A DNA stretch of 64,000 bases from Lignipirellula cremea (GTDB lineage Bacteria; Planctomycetota; Planctomycetia; Pirellulales; Pirellulaceae): NCBI RefSeq assembly GCF_007751035.1, contig NZ_CP036433.1:9219001-9283000 (forward strand). Reading direction: 5' to 3'. Position numbers and translations under genes: made by a program. Below the pieces are notes generated by a model. The model did not search any database and was not told the origin of the DNA. It worked only from the letters and a program-made list of their open reading frames with translations. Shown here piece by piece: positions 17,613 to 27,200 of this stretch (position 1 is its first letter; every line of letters begins with the position of its first letter).

Positions 17613-18962
17613 CTAAGCCTTGACGATGCGGGCCGCGCCGTGCATGCCGGCCTTGATCAAATTTCGCGTATCGACAACCAGCTTTGCGTGACGGGCGATA
17701 AACTCACCGTCGTAGTCGGAATGGTCGGTCGCGATCAGAATGCAATCCTGGGACGCCAGGTACTCCGGGGTCAATGCTTCGCTCTTCAGCGCCGGCAAAT
17801 GGTATTTGCGCACACTCGGCAACAACGGAATGTGCGGATCGTTGTAGCTGATCTCGGCGCCCCGTTCTCCCAGTAGTTCCATCAACTTGAAGGCGGGACT
17901 CTCTCGCATGTCGTCCACGTCCTTCTTATAGGCGACGCCCAGAATGCCAATGCGACTTCCGCGCACCGACTTGGAGTCTTCATTCAGCGCCCCGGCGACC
18001 TTTTCCACAACATACGCGGGCATCGAGGTGTTGATCTCTCCGGCTAATTCGATGAACCGTGTGGGCATTTCATGCTGGCGCGCCAACCAGCTCAAATAGA
18101 AGGGATCGATGGGAATACAATGGCCTCCCAGGCCAGGACCCGGGTAAAACGCTTGAAATCCAAAAGGCTTTGTTTTGGCCGCGTCGATTACTTCCCAGAT
18201 ATCAATTCCAATGCGGTCGAACAGAACTTTCAGTTCGTTGACCATGGCGATATTTACAGAGCGATACGTGTTCTCCAGAATCTTGCAGGCCTCGGCAATC
18301 TCACAGTTGGGGACGGGCACCACTTTTACAACTGCTGACGAATAGACCGCGGTCGCCAACTCCAGGCTACGTGGTTCCAGGCCGCCGACGACCTTGGGAA
18401 TACCACTGGCGGTATAGTCGGGATTCCCAGGATCTTCTCGCTCGGGGCTGTAAGCCAGAAAAAAGTCCTCGCCGGCTACCAGGCCGGTCTCGTTCAAGAT
18501 GGGCAACAGCACATCACGCGTGGTGCCCGGATACGTGGTGCTTTCCAAAACAACCAGCTGCCCAGGACGAAGAGTTTTGGCGATCGCCTGGGTAGTCATT
18601 TCCACAAAGGAAAGGTCGGGGTCGCGTGAGGCGTTGAGCGGCGTCGGTACGCAGATCAGCAGCACGTCTGCTTCGTCCAATCGCCCCATGTCCGAGGTCG
18701 ACTCGAACCGTTGGGAATCAATCCATTCACTGATCCATTCGGAGGGAATGTGCTTGATATAGCTCTTTCCCTTCTTCAGCTGCTCTACCTTTTGTGCGTC
18801 AACGTCGTAACCGATTGTAGAAAAACCAGCTTTGATAAAAATTCGTAGCAACGGCAAACCAACATACCCCAAACCGACGATCCCAATGGTCGCAGTACGG
18901 TTGTCAATCGCCTCTTGAAGCGTCTGATAAATACAAGGGCGCGCTGATTCAATGGTGCTCAC
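17613..18962 (-). CDS. wbpA: UDP-N-acetylglucosamine 6-dehydrogenase (WbpA type)
   Basis: The 449-residue protein is a UDP-sugar dehydrogenase of the WbpA/WecC branch. It oxidises UDP-GlcNAc to UDP-GlcNAcA with two NAD. It shows GIVGLGYVGLPL for NAD, CVPTPLN, ENTYRSVNIAMVNEL, and the catalytic cysteine in GPGLGGHCIPIDPFYL. GTG 18962 is taken as start because AGAGGAAA lies 7-8 bases upstream and the product then has normal length. The frame continues upstream to 19139 but that part is not family-like. It heads the minus-strand run wbpA-wbpB-wbpD-wbpE-(wbpI) and is divergent from the flippase gene across a 1.3-kb region of transposon debris. Confidence 0.9.
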   Translation of the reverse strand: MSTIESARPCIYQTLQEAIDNRTATIGIVGLGYVGLPLLRIFIKAGFSTIGYDVDAQKVEQLKKGKSYIKHIPSEWISEWIDSQRFESTSDMGRLDEADVLLICVPTPLNASRDPDLSFVEMTTQAIAKTLRPGQLVVLESTTYPGTTRDVLLPILNETGLVAGEDFFLAYSPEREDPGNPDYTASGIPKVVGGLEPRSLELATAVYSSAVVKVVPVPNCEIAEACKILENTYRSVNIAMVNELKVLFDRIGIDIWEVIDAAKTKPFGFQAFYPGPGLGGHCIPIDPFYLSWLARQHEMPTRFIELAGEINTSMPAYVVEKVAGALNEDSKSVRGSRIGILGVAYKKDVDDMRESPAFKLMELLGERGAEISYNDPHIPLLPSVRKYHLPALKSEALTPEYLASQDCILIATDHSDYDGEFIARHAKLVVDTRNLIKAGMHGAARIVKA

Positions 18963-19390
18963 AGAATTTTTCCTCTTTCTTCGTGAAGGAGTGTGATCTC
19001 GTATTGTTCCTGTCTTTTTCAACAAGAGGTTCGAGTCGTCCGCCTGTGAAAATGGAAATAGGCCAGCGAAAAAGGGGATTTCCGGCCGACGCAGGGATGA
19101 AGCCAGCGGAGGGGGGAATAATAGCGAAAAGGGACTCACAAGGAAATATCAGTTGTTTCGGCCTGTACGGGGGGGTACAGGACAGCTTTCGGGCAAGGCT
19201 TGGCAGCTGGCACGGCCTTCACCATTGCCTGAAACGTCTTTACGGAGCCGTTGCGATAACGACGGCCGCAACACGACGTCAGGGCGATCAGGAGGCATGC
19301 AACTGCTCGGCAATCGAAAGACGGCGCCGTTTGGAAACGAAAAAATCGGGGTGCGAGCTGGCCGTGTTTTCCTGGACGAGAAGCAACCCA

Positions 19391-19690
19391 GAAGAGATGC
19401 TGGTTTACGCACGAGCAGACCGCCTGCGAAAGCCGGGTGTAAGCCAGCAGACGTTCTATCGCGAGAAAGCTATCGCGAGAAAGCTATCGCGGGAAAGCAA
19501 TCGCGGGAAGAAGAAGATTGCCGGGCTGCCCTTCGCCGACCTGCAGCGCTTGAAATCCCTCGCGGCGGAGAGCCAGCGGTTGCAGGCCTTCGCGGCCGAT
19601 CCCGGTCTGGACAAACGGATTCTCCAGGACGTGCATTCAGGAAAGGCTTTGACGACTGCTCGCCTGCGGGGTCGACTCCAAGCGCCCGGC
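19391..19690 (+). pseudogene. IS3-family OrfA transposase remnant
   Basis: Read in the frame of base 19391, the sequence contains PEEMLVYARADRL, KPGVSQQTFYR, KKKIAGLPFADLQRLKSL and LDKRILQDVHSGKALT. These match, in order, the helix-turn-helix and leucine-zipper parts of IS3-family OrfA (GVSQQTFYRWKKKY and LTLDNxMLQDV consensus). A run of 14-bp repeats is inserted after QQTFYR, a piece is missing before KPGVS, and no OrfB follows, so it is dead. It lies between wbpA and the flippase gene. Confidence 0.65.
19457..19512 (+). repeat. 14-bp tandem repeat, four copies, inside the IS3 remnant
   Basis: Units CTATCGCGAGAAAG (19457-19470, 19471-19484), CTATCGCGGGAAAG (19485-19498) and CAATCGCGGGAAGA (19499-19512) follow each other directly. 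The first two are identical. They fall exactly where an IS3 OrfA would read RWKKKY, so the array grew within the transposase fragment. Confidence 0.8.
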
Positions 19691-19748
19691 AAAGCGATGG
19701 GGTGAGCGACGGGACGGCCTGCCGGCTCAGTGGCAAAAACTCGCCTTG

Positions 19749-19792
19749 TGGCCCAGGAGTGCCGAAAGTATAGTCCCACCACTCTTGGGCCA
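19749..19792. repeat. 12-bp inverted repeat with 20-bp loop
   Basis: TGGCCCAGGAGT (19749-19760) and ACTCTTGGGCCA (19781-19792) are inverted copies with one mismatch. The outermost TG...CA is the form of IS3-family ends, but the spacing is too short for an element. A strong RNA hairpin upstream of the flippase operon is also possible. Confidence 0.6.
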
Positions 19793-20231
19793 GGGGCGTC
19801 GGCGGATGTCACCGATGTCGTTAAGATCGCGGCCAGGGGTCTCATGACTTGAACTTCATTCAGACACGCGTTTTCAACAGGAGATCAGGCGGCACGGATC
19901 CTGTGTGTGACCTGGCCCTGCAGGTAGATGCGGCTGAAAAAACGGGTTGCTCCGCGATGTGCGGCGCACCGGAATATAACGGAAACCTCCTGGGTCAGAA
20001 GGTGACGAATTCCTGCCCACCAGGCGAACTCGGCGGGTTGCCTTTATTGACCGATGTGACCCGAACCAGGCAAACCCTAGCAGCGCCAAGTAACGGATGC
20101 CGTGTTGCAACTCCCTCGCGATTCACAACCTTGCAGTAGCGCGGCATACCCTGCACGCATTTTGACGACGAGGCATGGAGCCACGACGATCCTGGGGTAG
20201 CGCGCGGCGATCGAACTCTTGAGCCGATCTC
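19793..20231. other. Leader region of the wzx-wzy genes, no gene seen
   Basis: This 439-bp stretch before the flippase ATG has no ORF that I can support on either strand and no promoter close to consensus. It presumably carries the promoter of the plus-strand polysaccharide genes. Confidence 0.4.
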
Positions 20232-21536
20232 ATGTCTATCATATCCGCGAAAATTCAAAGTCGTTTCACTCAGATTTCCTCGGGAGAATCCTTCTGGGGC
20301 GCCGTCGCGCGGCTAATGCTTGGCGGGAGTGTTTCGCACTTAATCACAATTGCTGTTTCACCGATTATTACGCGGCTGTATTCGCCGGAGCAATTTTCGC
20401 AGGCCGGCGTATGCATATCCTTCGCTGCTATCGCCTCGGTGTTCATTACATTGCGATACGAGTTTGCGATCGTTTCCGCGGAGAATAGCGAAGAAAGTCG
20501 TCGCCTTTTTGCCTTAACGATCGCACTTAGCGCACCCATGAGCCTGCTGGCTGCAATTGTACTTTGGGTGATTTCAAGCTACGGAGTGACGGAGGCTGCC
20601 GGGTCGAATCTCATTTACCTCGTCGTTTTGCCGTTCCTGATGTTCTTTATGTCGCTGCAAGTGGCGCTGCGGCAATGGAGACTATCGACTAGTCGCTACT
20701 TAGGAATTGGGGCTTCTCTACTCTCGCAGGGGGTGTCCAAATCGACTTCGCAAGTAGCTTTTGGACTGATCCAACTGGGCGGAGTGGGGCTTGTAGCTGG
20801 TGAAGCCATTGCCCGCATGGTGGGTTCCTATTGTCTGTTGATTTGTGGTCCGATGGAATGGACGTTGCTAAAAAAAGACCTGCGGCCGTCCATTCTCTGG
20901 CAAGTGTTCAAGAAACATCGCGACTTTCCCCTGCTCAGTTTGCCCTCTGCCGCCCTGAACAGCATCGCGACCAATCTTCCGGTGCCGCTGCTGGCCTATA
21001 CCTATGGCCCAGAGGCAGCGGGCTCCTATTTCCTGATCCGCCGCGCCATCAGTATCCCGATGGCTCTCATGGGACAGAGTGTCGCGGACGTCTTTCACAA
21101 GAGCATGGCGGTGCAGGCGGCCAACACCCCTGAAAAATCCCTGCGATTTCTTGATCGCACCGTGGTGCGACTCTTTGCCATCGGATTCCTCCCGGCATTG
21201 TGCGCTATTACGCTTGGCCCCCAAGCGGTGACGTTTGTCTTTGGAGAAGCCTGGGAGCTCGCTGCCGCTTGCACGCCTGGTTTGGCAATCTGGACACTCT
21301 TTCAATTCTCGATTGGTTCGATTAGCCAAACCATCACGGTATACCGCGCGTTTCGCTTCAAACTGATCTACGACGCCATCGTACTCGTGGGAAGTGTAGC
21401 GGCGATCGCTGGGGCTCAATACGCGGGAGTCGCTGTGCTCCCGGCCATTAACCTGTTAGCGGCCGCCAACGTGGCCGCCTATCTGGTCTATTTTCTCATT
21501 ATGCGTCATATCGTGAAAACGGCGGCGTCCAGCTAA
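20232..21536 (+). CDS. Wzx-like polysaccharide flippase (MOP superfamily)
   Basis: The 434-residue protein is almost entirely hydrophobic, with about 12-14 membrane segments. The N-terminal ARLMLGGSVSHLITIAVSPIITRLYSPEQFSQAG is a typical entry of the polysaccharide-transporter family. It would flip undecaprenyl-linked repeat units across the inner membrane. The ATG is taken from the frame start; the ribosome binding site is weak. Its stop codon overlaps the start of the next gene by one base (TAATG), so the two are translationally coupled, the usual pairing of flippase and polymerase. Specificity cannot be read from the sequence. Confidence 0.82.
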   Translation: MSIISAKIQSRFTQISSGESFWGAVARLMLGGSVSHLITIAVSPIITRLYSPEQFSQAGVCISFAAIASVFITLRYEFAIVSAENSEESRRLFALTIALSAPMSLLAAIVLWVISSYGVTEAAGSNLIYLVVLPFLMFFMSLQVALRQWRLSTSRYLGIGASLLSQGVSKSTSQVAFGLIQLGGVGLVAGEAIARMVGSYCLLICGPMEWTLLKKDLRPSILWQVFKKHRDFPLLSLPSAALNSIATNLPVPLLAYTYGPEAAGSYFLIRRAISIPMALMGQSVADVFHKSMAVQAANTPEKSLRFLDRTVVRLFAIGFLPALCAITLGPQAVTFVFGEAWELAAACTPGLAIWTLFQFSIGSISQTITVYRAFRFKLIYDAIVLVGSVAAIAGAQYAGVAVLPAINLLAAANVAAYLVYFLIMRHIVKTAASS

Positions 21537-22888
21537 TGCAATCTGTCAAGAAAAAACTCGGACTGATCCTGCTGGTCCTCCTCTACATGGGGGTCTTGAT
21601 GTGGGTGCACAAGGCGGTTCTTAGTCAGTCGTTCGCCTACATGGGATTATACTTTGAGATCAAAAGATTCTCGTTTCTTGCGGTGAGTTCCTTCCTGGCG
21701 GTTTCGGGCGTGCTGATCCTTCCCTTGAGCACGCCCAGACCCTCGTCGATTGTTCTCTATGCGTTATATGCATTTGTTCTTATTCCGGCTTCGATCGTTC
21801 CTTTAGTCACATTTCAAGAGAACGCCGAAGGGTACATGGTTTATGTGCTGATGCTCAACGCATGCTTCTGGATACTTGTGGCGATGCAGCGAATGAAGAT
21901 GCGGCCACTGCAGATTATTGCCTTGGATGCGAACCTGTTCTGGAATCTTTTGGCGGCCGCTACGGTGCTTGCAAGCGGGATCCTCATCGCCCGACATGGG
22001 TTCTCCCTGAAGTTCCATTCCTTCGCCGACGTGTATAGTGTCCGCGCGAATTTCAAGGGTTCATCAAGTGTTTTTGACACCTATCTTTATACCATCCAGT
22101 CCAAAGCCCTCGCTCCGGTTCTGCTGGCGGGGGGCTTGACCCGTCGGAACTATGTCTGCATCGGCCTTGCGGTTTTTTCGCAACTGCTGGTCTACAGTAT
22201 GACGGGACACAAATCTGTATTTCTCGGCATGTTTGCTACGATGGTTTTGTACTTTGTTCCCATTGGATCCACAAAACAAATGTCGAAAGTTTTGTCCTGG
22301 ATGTTTATCGGACTATCAACGATGGGGATCGTCGCCGTCGTCATAGATCAATACCTGTTTACGAACAGTCCTCAGGTCTCTTCCTTCGCGGTGCGGCGTT
22401 TGATCCTGGTGCCAGGTCTGCTCAGCGGCTATTACTTTGATTTCTTTTCGCAACACCCAAAGATTTATTTGTCGAACAGTATCCTGGAGGGGTTCATCGA
22501 CTACCCCTACAGCCTGTCTCCTCCAGCCCTTATTGCCGACGTCTATTTTGGTAATTCCGCCTCCGCGAACGCCAACTTCTGGAGCGATTCCTTTGCCAAT
22601 TTTGGGTTTCCGGGAATGATTGTATTCTCCCTTGTTCTGGGAATGATTCTGTGGGTCTTTGACAGTCTTGCTTATGGAGTCGATCGGCGCATCGCTCTCT
22701 GCTCACTGTCCCTGTCAGGCTACTCCCTGGTGAATTCTGCGTTGCTCACCGTGCTAGGCACTCACGGCATGCTTTGCAGCTTGTTGTTAGTGGCCTTGAT
22801 CCCCAAGACTCGTGAGCACCAAACCTCCAAGTCGCAAATCTCGCAGCAAAGCCTGCGTAATTCTCATCCTGTCGTCGCCAGTGGTTAG
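21536..22888 (+). CDS. Wzy-like polymerase / O-antigen ligase-type membrane protein
   Basis: The 450-residue protein has about ten to twelve hydrophobic segments and a long polar region between 290 and 350 (SNSILEGFIDYPYSLSPP...NASANANFWSDSFANFG). This is the pattern of Wzy polymerases, in which a large periplasmic loop carries the active site. Wzy sequences diverge strongly, so the call rests on topology and on the overlapping flippase gene. It would polymerise repeat units in the periplasm. The last residues are hydrophilic. A membrane protein of another polysaccharide role cannot be excluded. Confidence 0.7.
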   Translation: MQSVKKKLGLILLVLLYMGVLMWVHKAVLSQSFAYMGLYFEIKRFSFLAVSSFLAVSGVLILPLSTPRPSSIVLYALYAFVLIPASIVPLVTFQENAEGYMVYVLMLNACFWILVAMQRMKMRPLQIIALDANLFWNLLAAATVLASGILIARHGFSLKFHSFADVYSVRANFKGSSSVFDTYLYTIQSKALAPVLLAGGLTRRNYVCIGLAVFSQLLVYSMTGHKSVFLGMFATMVLYFVPIGSTKQMSKVLSWMFIGLSTMGIVAVVIDQYLFTNSPQVSSFAVRRLILVPGLLSGYYFDFFSQHPKIYLSNSILEGFIDYPYSLSPPALIADVYFGNSASANANFWSDSFANFGFPGMIVFSLVLGMILWVFDSLAYGVDRRIALCSLSLSGYSLVNSALLTVLGTHGMLCSLLLVALIPKTREHQTSKSQISQQSLRNSHPVVASG

Positions 22889-22969
22889 TTTGCCTGGTGA
22901 GTATTCGATGAGGAAACGTGTGGTCTTGCAACGGCCTGCCGTGTGGTCTTCTAAGTATTGGAAACGTGG

Positions 22970-24157
22970 ATGAAAACCAAGATTGGGCATTTGACGTGTG
23001 TTCACACCTGGAACGATACGCGGATCTATCTGAAACAATGTACGAGTCTTTACCGGGCGGGCTTTGATGTGTCGCTAATCGCCTGCACGGACGAGGTTGA
23101 TTTTCCGCCTGAAGGGGCGAAGATTGTACCCGTTCGCCCTTCCCGCAACCGAGCCGTTCGGATGTTGACGGCGCCTTTTCGCGTGATTCGGGCGGCGCTC
23201 CGGGGCAACTGCGATCTCTATCATTTTCATGACCCGGAGCTAATACCCGCAGGCGTTGTCCTTAAGCTGTTAGGCAAACGTGTGGTGTACGATTCGCACG
23301 AGGTCGTACCGGATCAAATTCTAGGCAAGTACTGGATTCCCAAGTTCCTCCGGCGGCCAGTGAGCAGAGCAGCGGCTCTCCTGGAGAAGATCGGCGTCTG
23401 GTTTTTTGACGGGGTTGTCGCCGCGACTCCGAGCATCGCGGACCATTTTCCGCAAGGAAAAACGGCCACCGTTCAGAATTTTCCAATTCTCGACGAGCTT
23501 GCGCAGCCTCACCCTTCACCATTCAGGGAGCGGCCGCCGCGAGTCCTTTACGTGGGAGCCGTTTCGTCATTGCGGGGCGTAACCGAAGTGGTTCAGGCAA
23601 TGTCGCATTTGCCGGAGGACCTCGATGCCGAGTTTACCATCGCCGGCGGTTTCCGGCCCCAGTCCCTGCTTACCGAATTGGAGTCGCACGAAGGATGGAA
23701 GCGTGTCGACTTTCGAGGCTGGTGCTCACGGGAGCAGGTCGCGGAGTGTATGGGACAGAGCCGGGTCGGAGTCGTCACTTTTTTGCCGGCTCCCAATCAC
23801 ATTGCGGCGCAGCCTAACAAGCTTTTTGAGTACATGTCGGCCGCCTTGCCCGTGGTGGCTTCCGACTTTCCGCTTTGGCGGGCGATCGTGGAGGAAGCGG
23901 GATGCGGTTTGCTTGTCGATCCGGAAGATCCCCAGCAGATTGCAGAGGCGATTCGGTGGTTGATAGAGAATCCCGAAGAAGCGGAAGCAATGGGACTTCG
24001 TGGACGCCGAGCTATCGAGGACCGTTACCGCTGGGATCGCGAATTTGAAACGCTTCAGAATTTCTATGCAAAACTACTAAATAAAGCTGAGCAGGGTCGT
24101 GAGCCCCTGGTTTGTCAAAGTGGAGGCGATGACTCAGGCGATCGCCGCGCGGCCTAG
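22970..24157 (+). CDS. GT4-family glycosyltransferase
   Basis: The 395-residue cytoplasmic or membrane-associated protein has a GT-B fold. The acceptor half contains YHFHDPELIPAG and VVYDSHEVVPDQ, common in exopolysaccharide GT4 enzymes. The donor half contains VLYVGAVSSLRGVTEVVQAM and the nucleotide-sugar motif LPVVASDFPLWRAIVEEAGCGLLVDPEDP. ATG 22970 is preferred to a TTG 12 bases upstream because GGAAA lies at a usable distance. It follows the polymerase gene by 81 bp on the same strand and ends with DRRAA. Donor and acceptor sugars are unknown. Confidence 0.85.
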   Translation: MKTKIGHLTCVHTWNDTRIYLKQCTSLYRAGFDVSLIACTDEVDFPPEGAKIVPVRPSRNRAVRMLTAPFRVIRAALRGNCDLYHFHDPELIPAGVVLKLLGKRVVYDSHEVVPDQILGKYWIPKFLRRPVSRAAALLEKIGVWFFDGVVAATPSIADHFPQGKTATVQNFPILDELAQPHPSPFRERPPRVLYVGAVSSLRGVTEVVQAMSHLPEDLDAEFTIAGGFRPQSLLTELESHEGWKRVDFRGWCSREQVAECMGQSRVGVVTFLPAPNHIAAQPNKLFEYMSAALPVVASDFPLWRAIVEEAGCGLLVDPEDPQQIAEAIRWLIENPEEAEAMGLRGRRAIEDRYRWDREFETLQNFYAKLLNKAEQGREPLVCQSGGDDSGDRRAA

Positions 24158-24274
24158 AGCAAATGTCATGCTAACAAAGATTTGGCGAACTGGGCCGATC
24201 TTGGCGCAATGACGACTCCTTAAGGAGTTTTGTCATGGACGCGCATTCGATTGACCAGGCAGCTCCGCCGTTCT

Positions 24275-27200
24275 CTAGATCTGGAGTTCGGCGGCCAGTC
24301 TTGCGAGCAGCTCACGGAATCCGTTGTCGAACGTGTGCGGTAGCGCGACGAGAGGATGCTGCTCCCGCGTCGTGTTCGGGCCGACGTAGGTTTCGATTAA
24401 GTTGGTGGCGAGCGGATAAGCATTGGCAAGATTCGCGTAGACCTCGCGTACTCGCTCGGTTCCAAGAAAGCTCCACCATCCCAGGGTCATCGTTCCCGAC
24501 AACTCATACGGACCATAGCCGTTGGAGTTGGCGGCGGTCGAATAGCCATAGCGGTAGAGACCATTGCGTCCATCCATGTAATTGGTGGTGCGATAGCCGG
24601 CGAAATTCGCGTCCGGCGGCTGCAGCACCACGTCCATGAATTGGATTTCCAGGCCTGCCCGAAGGTCCTCGAACATGAGGCGCTCGCTGGAATCAGCGGA
24701 CCAGGCGTTGGCGAAACTGGTGAGTAGCACGGGCAGTCGGTGCGCGTGCGAAGAGTCGGAAGCAATGCCAGTCACGGGATCGGGAGAAAGGTGGTTGACG
24801 ATGCTGTCATGACCAGCGAATTGATAATCGGAGTGTTCCGCAAAGACGCCTGGCTGAAAGAGCCAGCCGCCCCCGCCCGTCTGCTGAACTTCCTGTTGAA
24901 AGACTCGCACCGTTGTGTCCGTCACCTCATCAAGCATGGCCGAACGCGATTCGACCCTTGCCGAAACTCGCTCGTAACCTTTCAACTCGGCCGCGACGCC
25001 GAGGACAAAAAGATCCACATCGGTGATCGCTCGGGCGACGCCATAGTCTTCGTACGAGGAGTTGAGCTTCCAGTCCAGGTGCTCTTTGATTCCCCCGGTA
25101 AAGGTAACCAGCACGCCCGCGTGGTAGTTCTGGCTTGGTTCAATCTGCCAGTACCTTTCGACTTCGTCGTAAAGCAACGTCACCAGTTCCGCGGGAATAA
25201 GATCGTAATCGTTCGAGGCGGCGGCCAGGCCGACAAAGCGGCTTGCAACATAAAGGTATTGCAGTCGGGCCAGCCGTCCGTCCAGTTCCTCGAGTTCGCC
25301 GGAATCAATCAGATTGCGGAAGTGATCGGCAAAATCCTGCCGCCATTCCGGGTGATCGCCGGTGAAAGCCGCCTGCAGGGGAATCATCAAAGATTGCCCC
25401 GCGTCGTAGGCGTCTCGGTTGGTCCAGAGCGGATCGGCGAGATAGGGTCGAATGAGCCGGTCCCAAAGCTGGTCTTGTGACTCGCGAACGTCCAGCCTTA
25501 AAGTGCGGGCCACCTCACGCTCGTCCGGCGAGCCGACGGAGCGGACATCGACCTGGACCATGTAGACGCCGACGGGGGCATCTGCGTTCGGCCAGGCACA
25601 GGTCGCCTGGGTGGAGTAATCCTGAACGACCGCCCAGGAACCTTCCACAGATTCCAACCAGAATCGGTATTCGAAATTTCCAGAACCGCCCGTCCCTTGC
25701 GCGGTGATTTCAACCGCCGTTCCAGGGGGAATACTGCCCGACGCGTCGGAAGTGATCGACAAGCCTGTGGCGGCGTCCACCGGGCTGACGACAAACGTTG
25801 CGACTGTCGCTCCATGTCGCTTCCCCGGCAAACCTGCAGTCCTGACATCGACTTGAACATAGTATATTTCGTTCGAAGCGCCGGATGTATCCCAGTTCCA
25901 CGAGGGATCCGTCGAGTAGTTTCGCACGACTTGCCAGCTACCGCTTTTTGATCGCAACCAGTAGCGATACTCCTGTTCGCCGGCGCCGCCTGTTGCTTGA
26001 ACGTTAAGGCTGAGGATCGTCCCTGGGTGAATCGAACGGGGCTGGTCGGAAACAAGCTGCAGGCTCGTCGGCGGTGAAATGATCACCGACGAGATCACCG
26101 CGGAGGCTTCCTGACTCTCCGAAGATCCTTCCGAGCGGGCGTCCACTTGCACCCAGTACGTTTCCCACTTCGCAGCCGACGTATCCCAGCTCCAGGTCGA
26201 GTCGGTGGAATAGTCACGCACCAGCTGCCAGCTTGTTGACTCGGAATGCAGCCAGAACCGATACTCGGGACTTGCCGCTCCCCCTGCGGCCAAGGCCTGG
26301 AACTGGATATTCGTCCCTGGCCTGATCGGCCCTGACGGCGCGTTGCTGATAAGATTCACGCCCGTTACCGGCGGGACGTCGGTGACGAGATGCTCGATTA
26401 CCTGAGCGGCCTCGCGCGACAGGATCGAACCTTGCGATCGGACATCGACCTGGACGAAGTAACGGCTCGAAGGCAGGTCGGTTGTATCCCATTGCCAATG
26501 GGAGTCCGTCGAGTAACCTTGAACAACGGACCAGGACCCGCTGGCGGAGCGCATCCAGAACCGATACTCATATTCGCCCGACCCGCCGACTCCGTCCGCG
26601 GTGAATTCAATCGTGGCGCCGGGATTCACGCGGCGGGATTGATCGGAGGCCAGCGTGACCCCGGTGGCAACCTCTTGCGCTGTCAGCAAGTGCGTGTATT
26701 CAGCGGATGCCTCCTGGTCCGCCGTTGACCCGGCGGTTCTCACATCGACCCGAACCGAATGATTCCCTTGCTGGATGCCTGTTGTATCCCAGCCCCACTC
26801 TGGGTCGCTGCTGTAATCGCGCGCCAGAAGCCAGTCTTGCCCGGCTTGTTGCATCCAATAGCGATATTCGTACAGCTCCGAACCGCCTTGGCCCTGCGCC
26901 GTGAACGTGATTGTTTTCCCCGTGGTGATCTGCGGCGGCGAGTCGGTCGACAGTGTTACGCCGGTCGACGGCGTGAGGGGGGCGATCTCTAACTGGGTAA
27001 CGGTCCCGACCTCACGGCTGACAGAGGAACCGATTTCTCGCGCGTCCGCCTGGATTCTATAGTCGCCGGAGATCTCTCCGGCGGTGTCCCAGAACCAGGT
27101 GTCGCTACTGTTCCAGCCCCGCACTTGCTCCCAGCTTTGATCCGGGTCACGAAGCCAGAAACGATACTCATACTGCCCGTTCCCGCCGCCCGCCTGTGCA

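Noticed and set aside
19457-19512. 14-bp array considered as an iteron-type origin or CRISPR
   Set aside because: Units are adjacent without spacers, no replication gene is near, and the array lies inside a transposase relic.
18983-19705. 240-codon plus-strand frame between wbpA and wzx
   Set aside because: Only its C-terminal half resembles something, a broken IS3 OrfA. The first half is unrelated and the repeat insertion and missing parts show that it is not a working gene.
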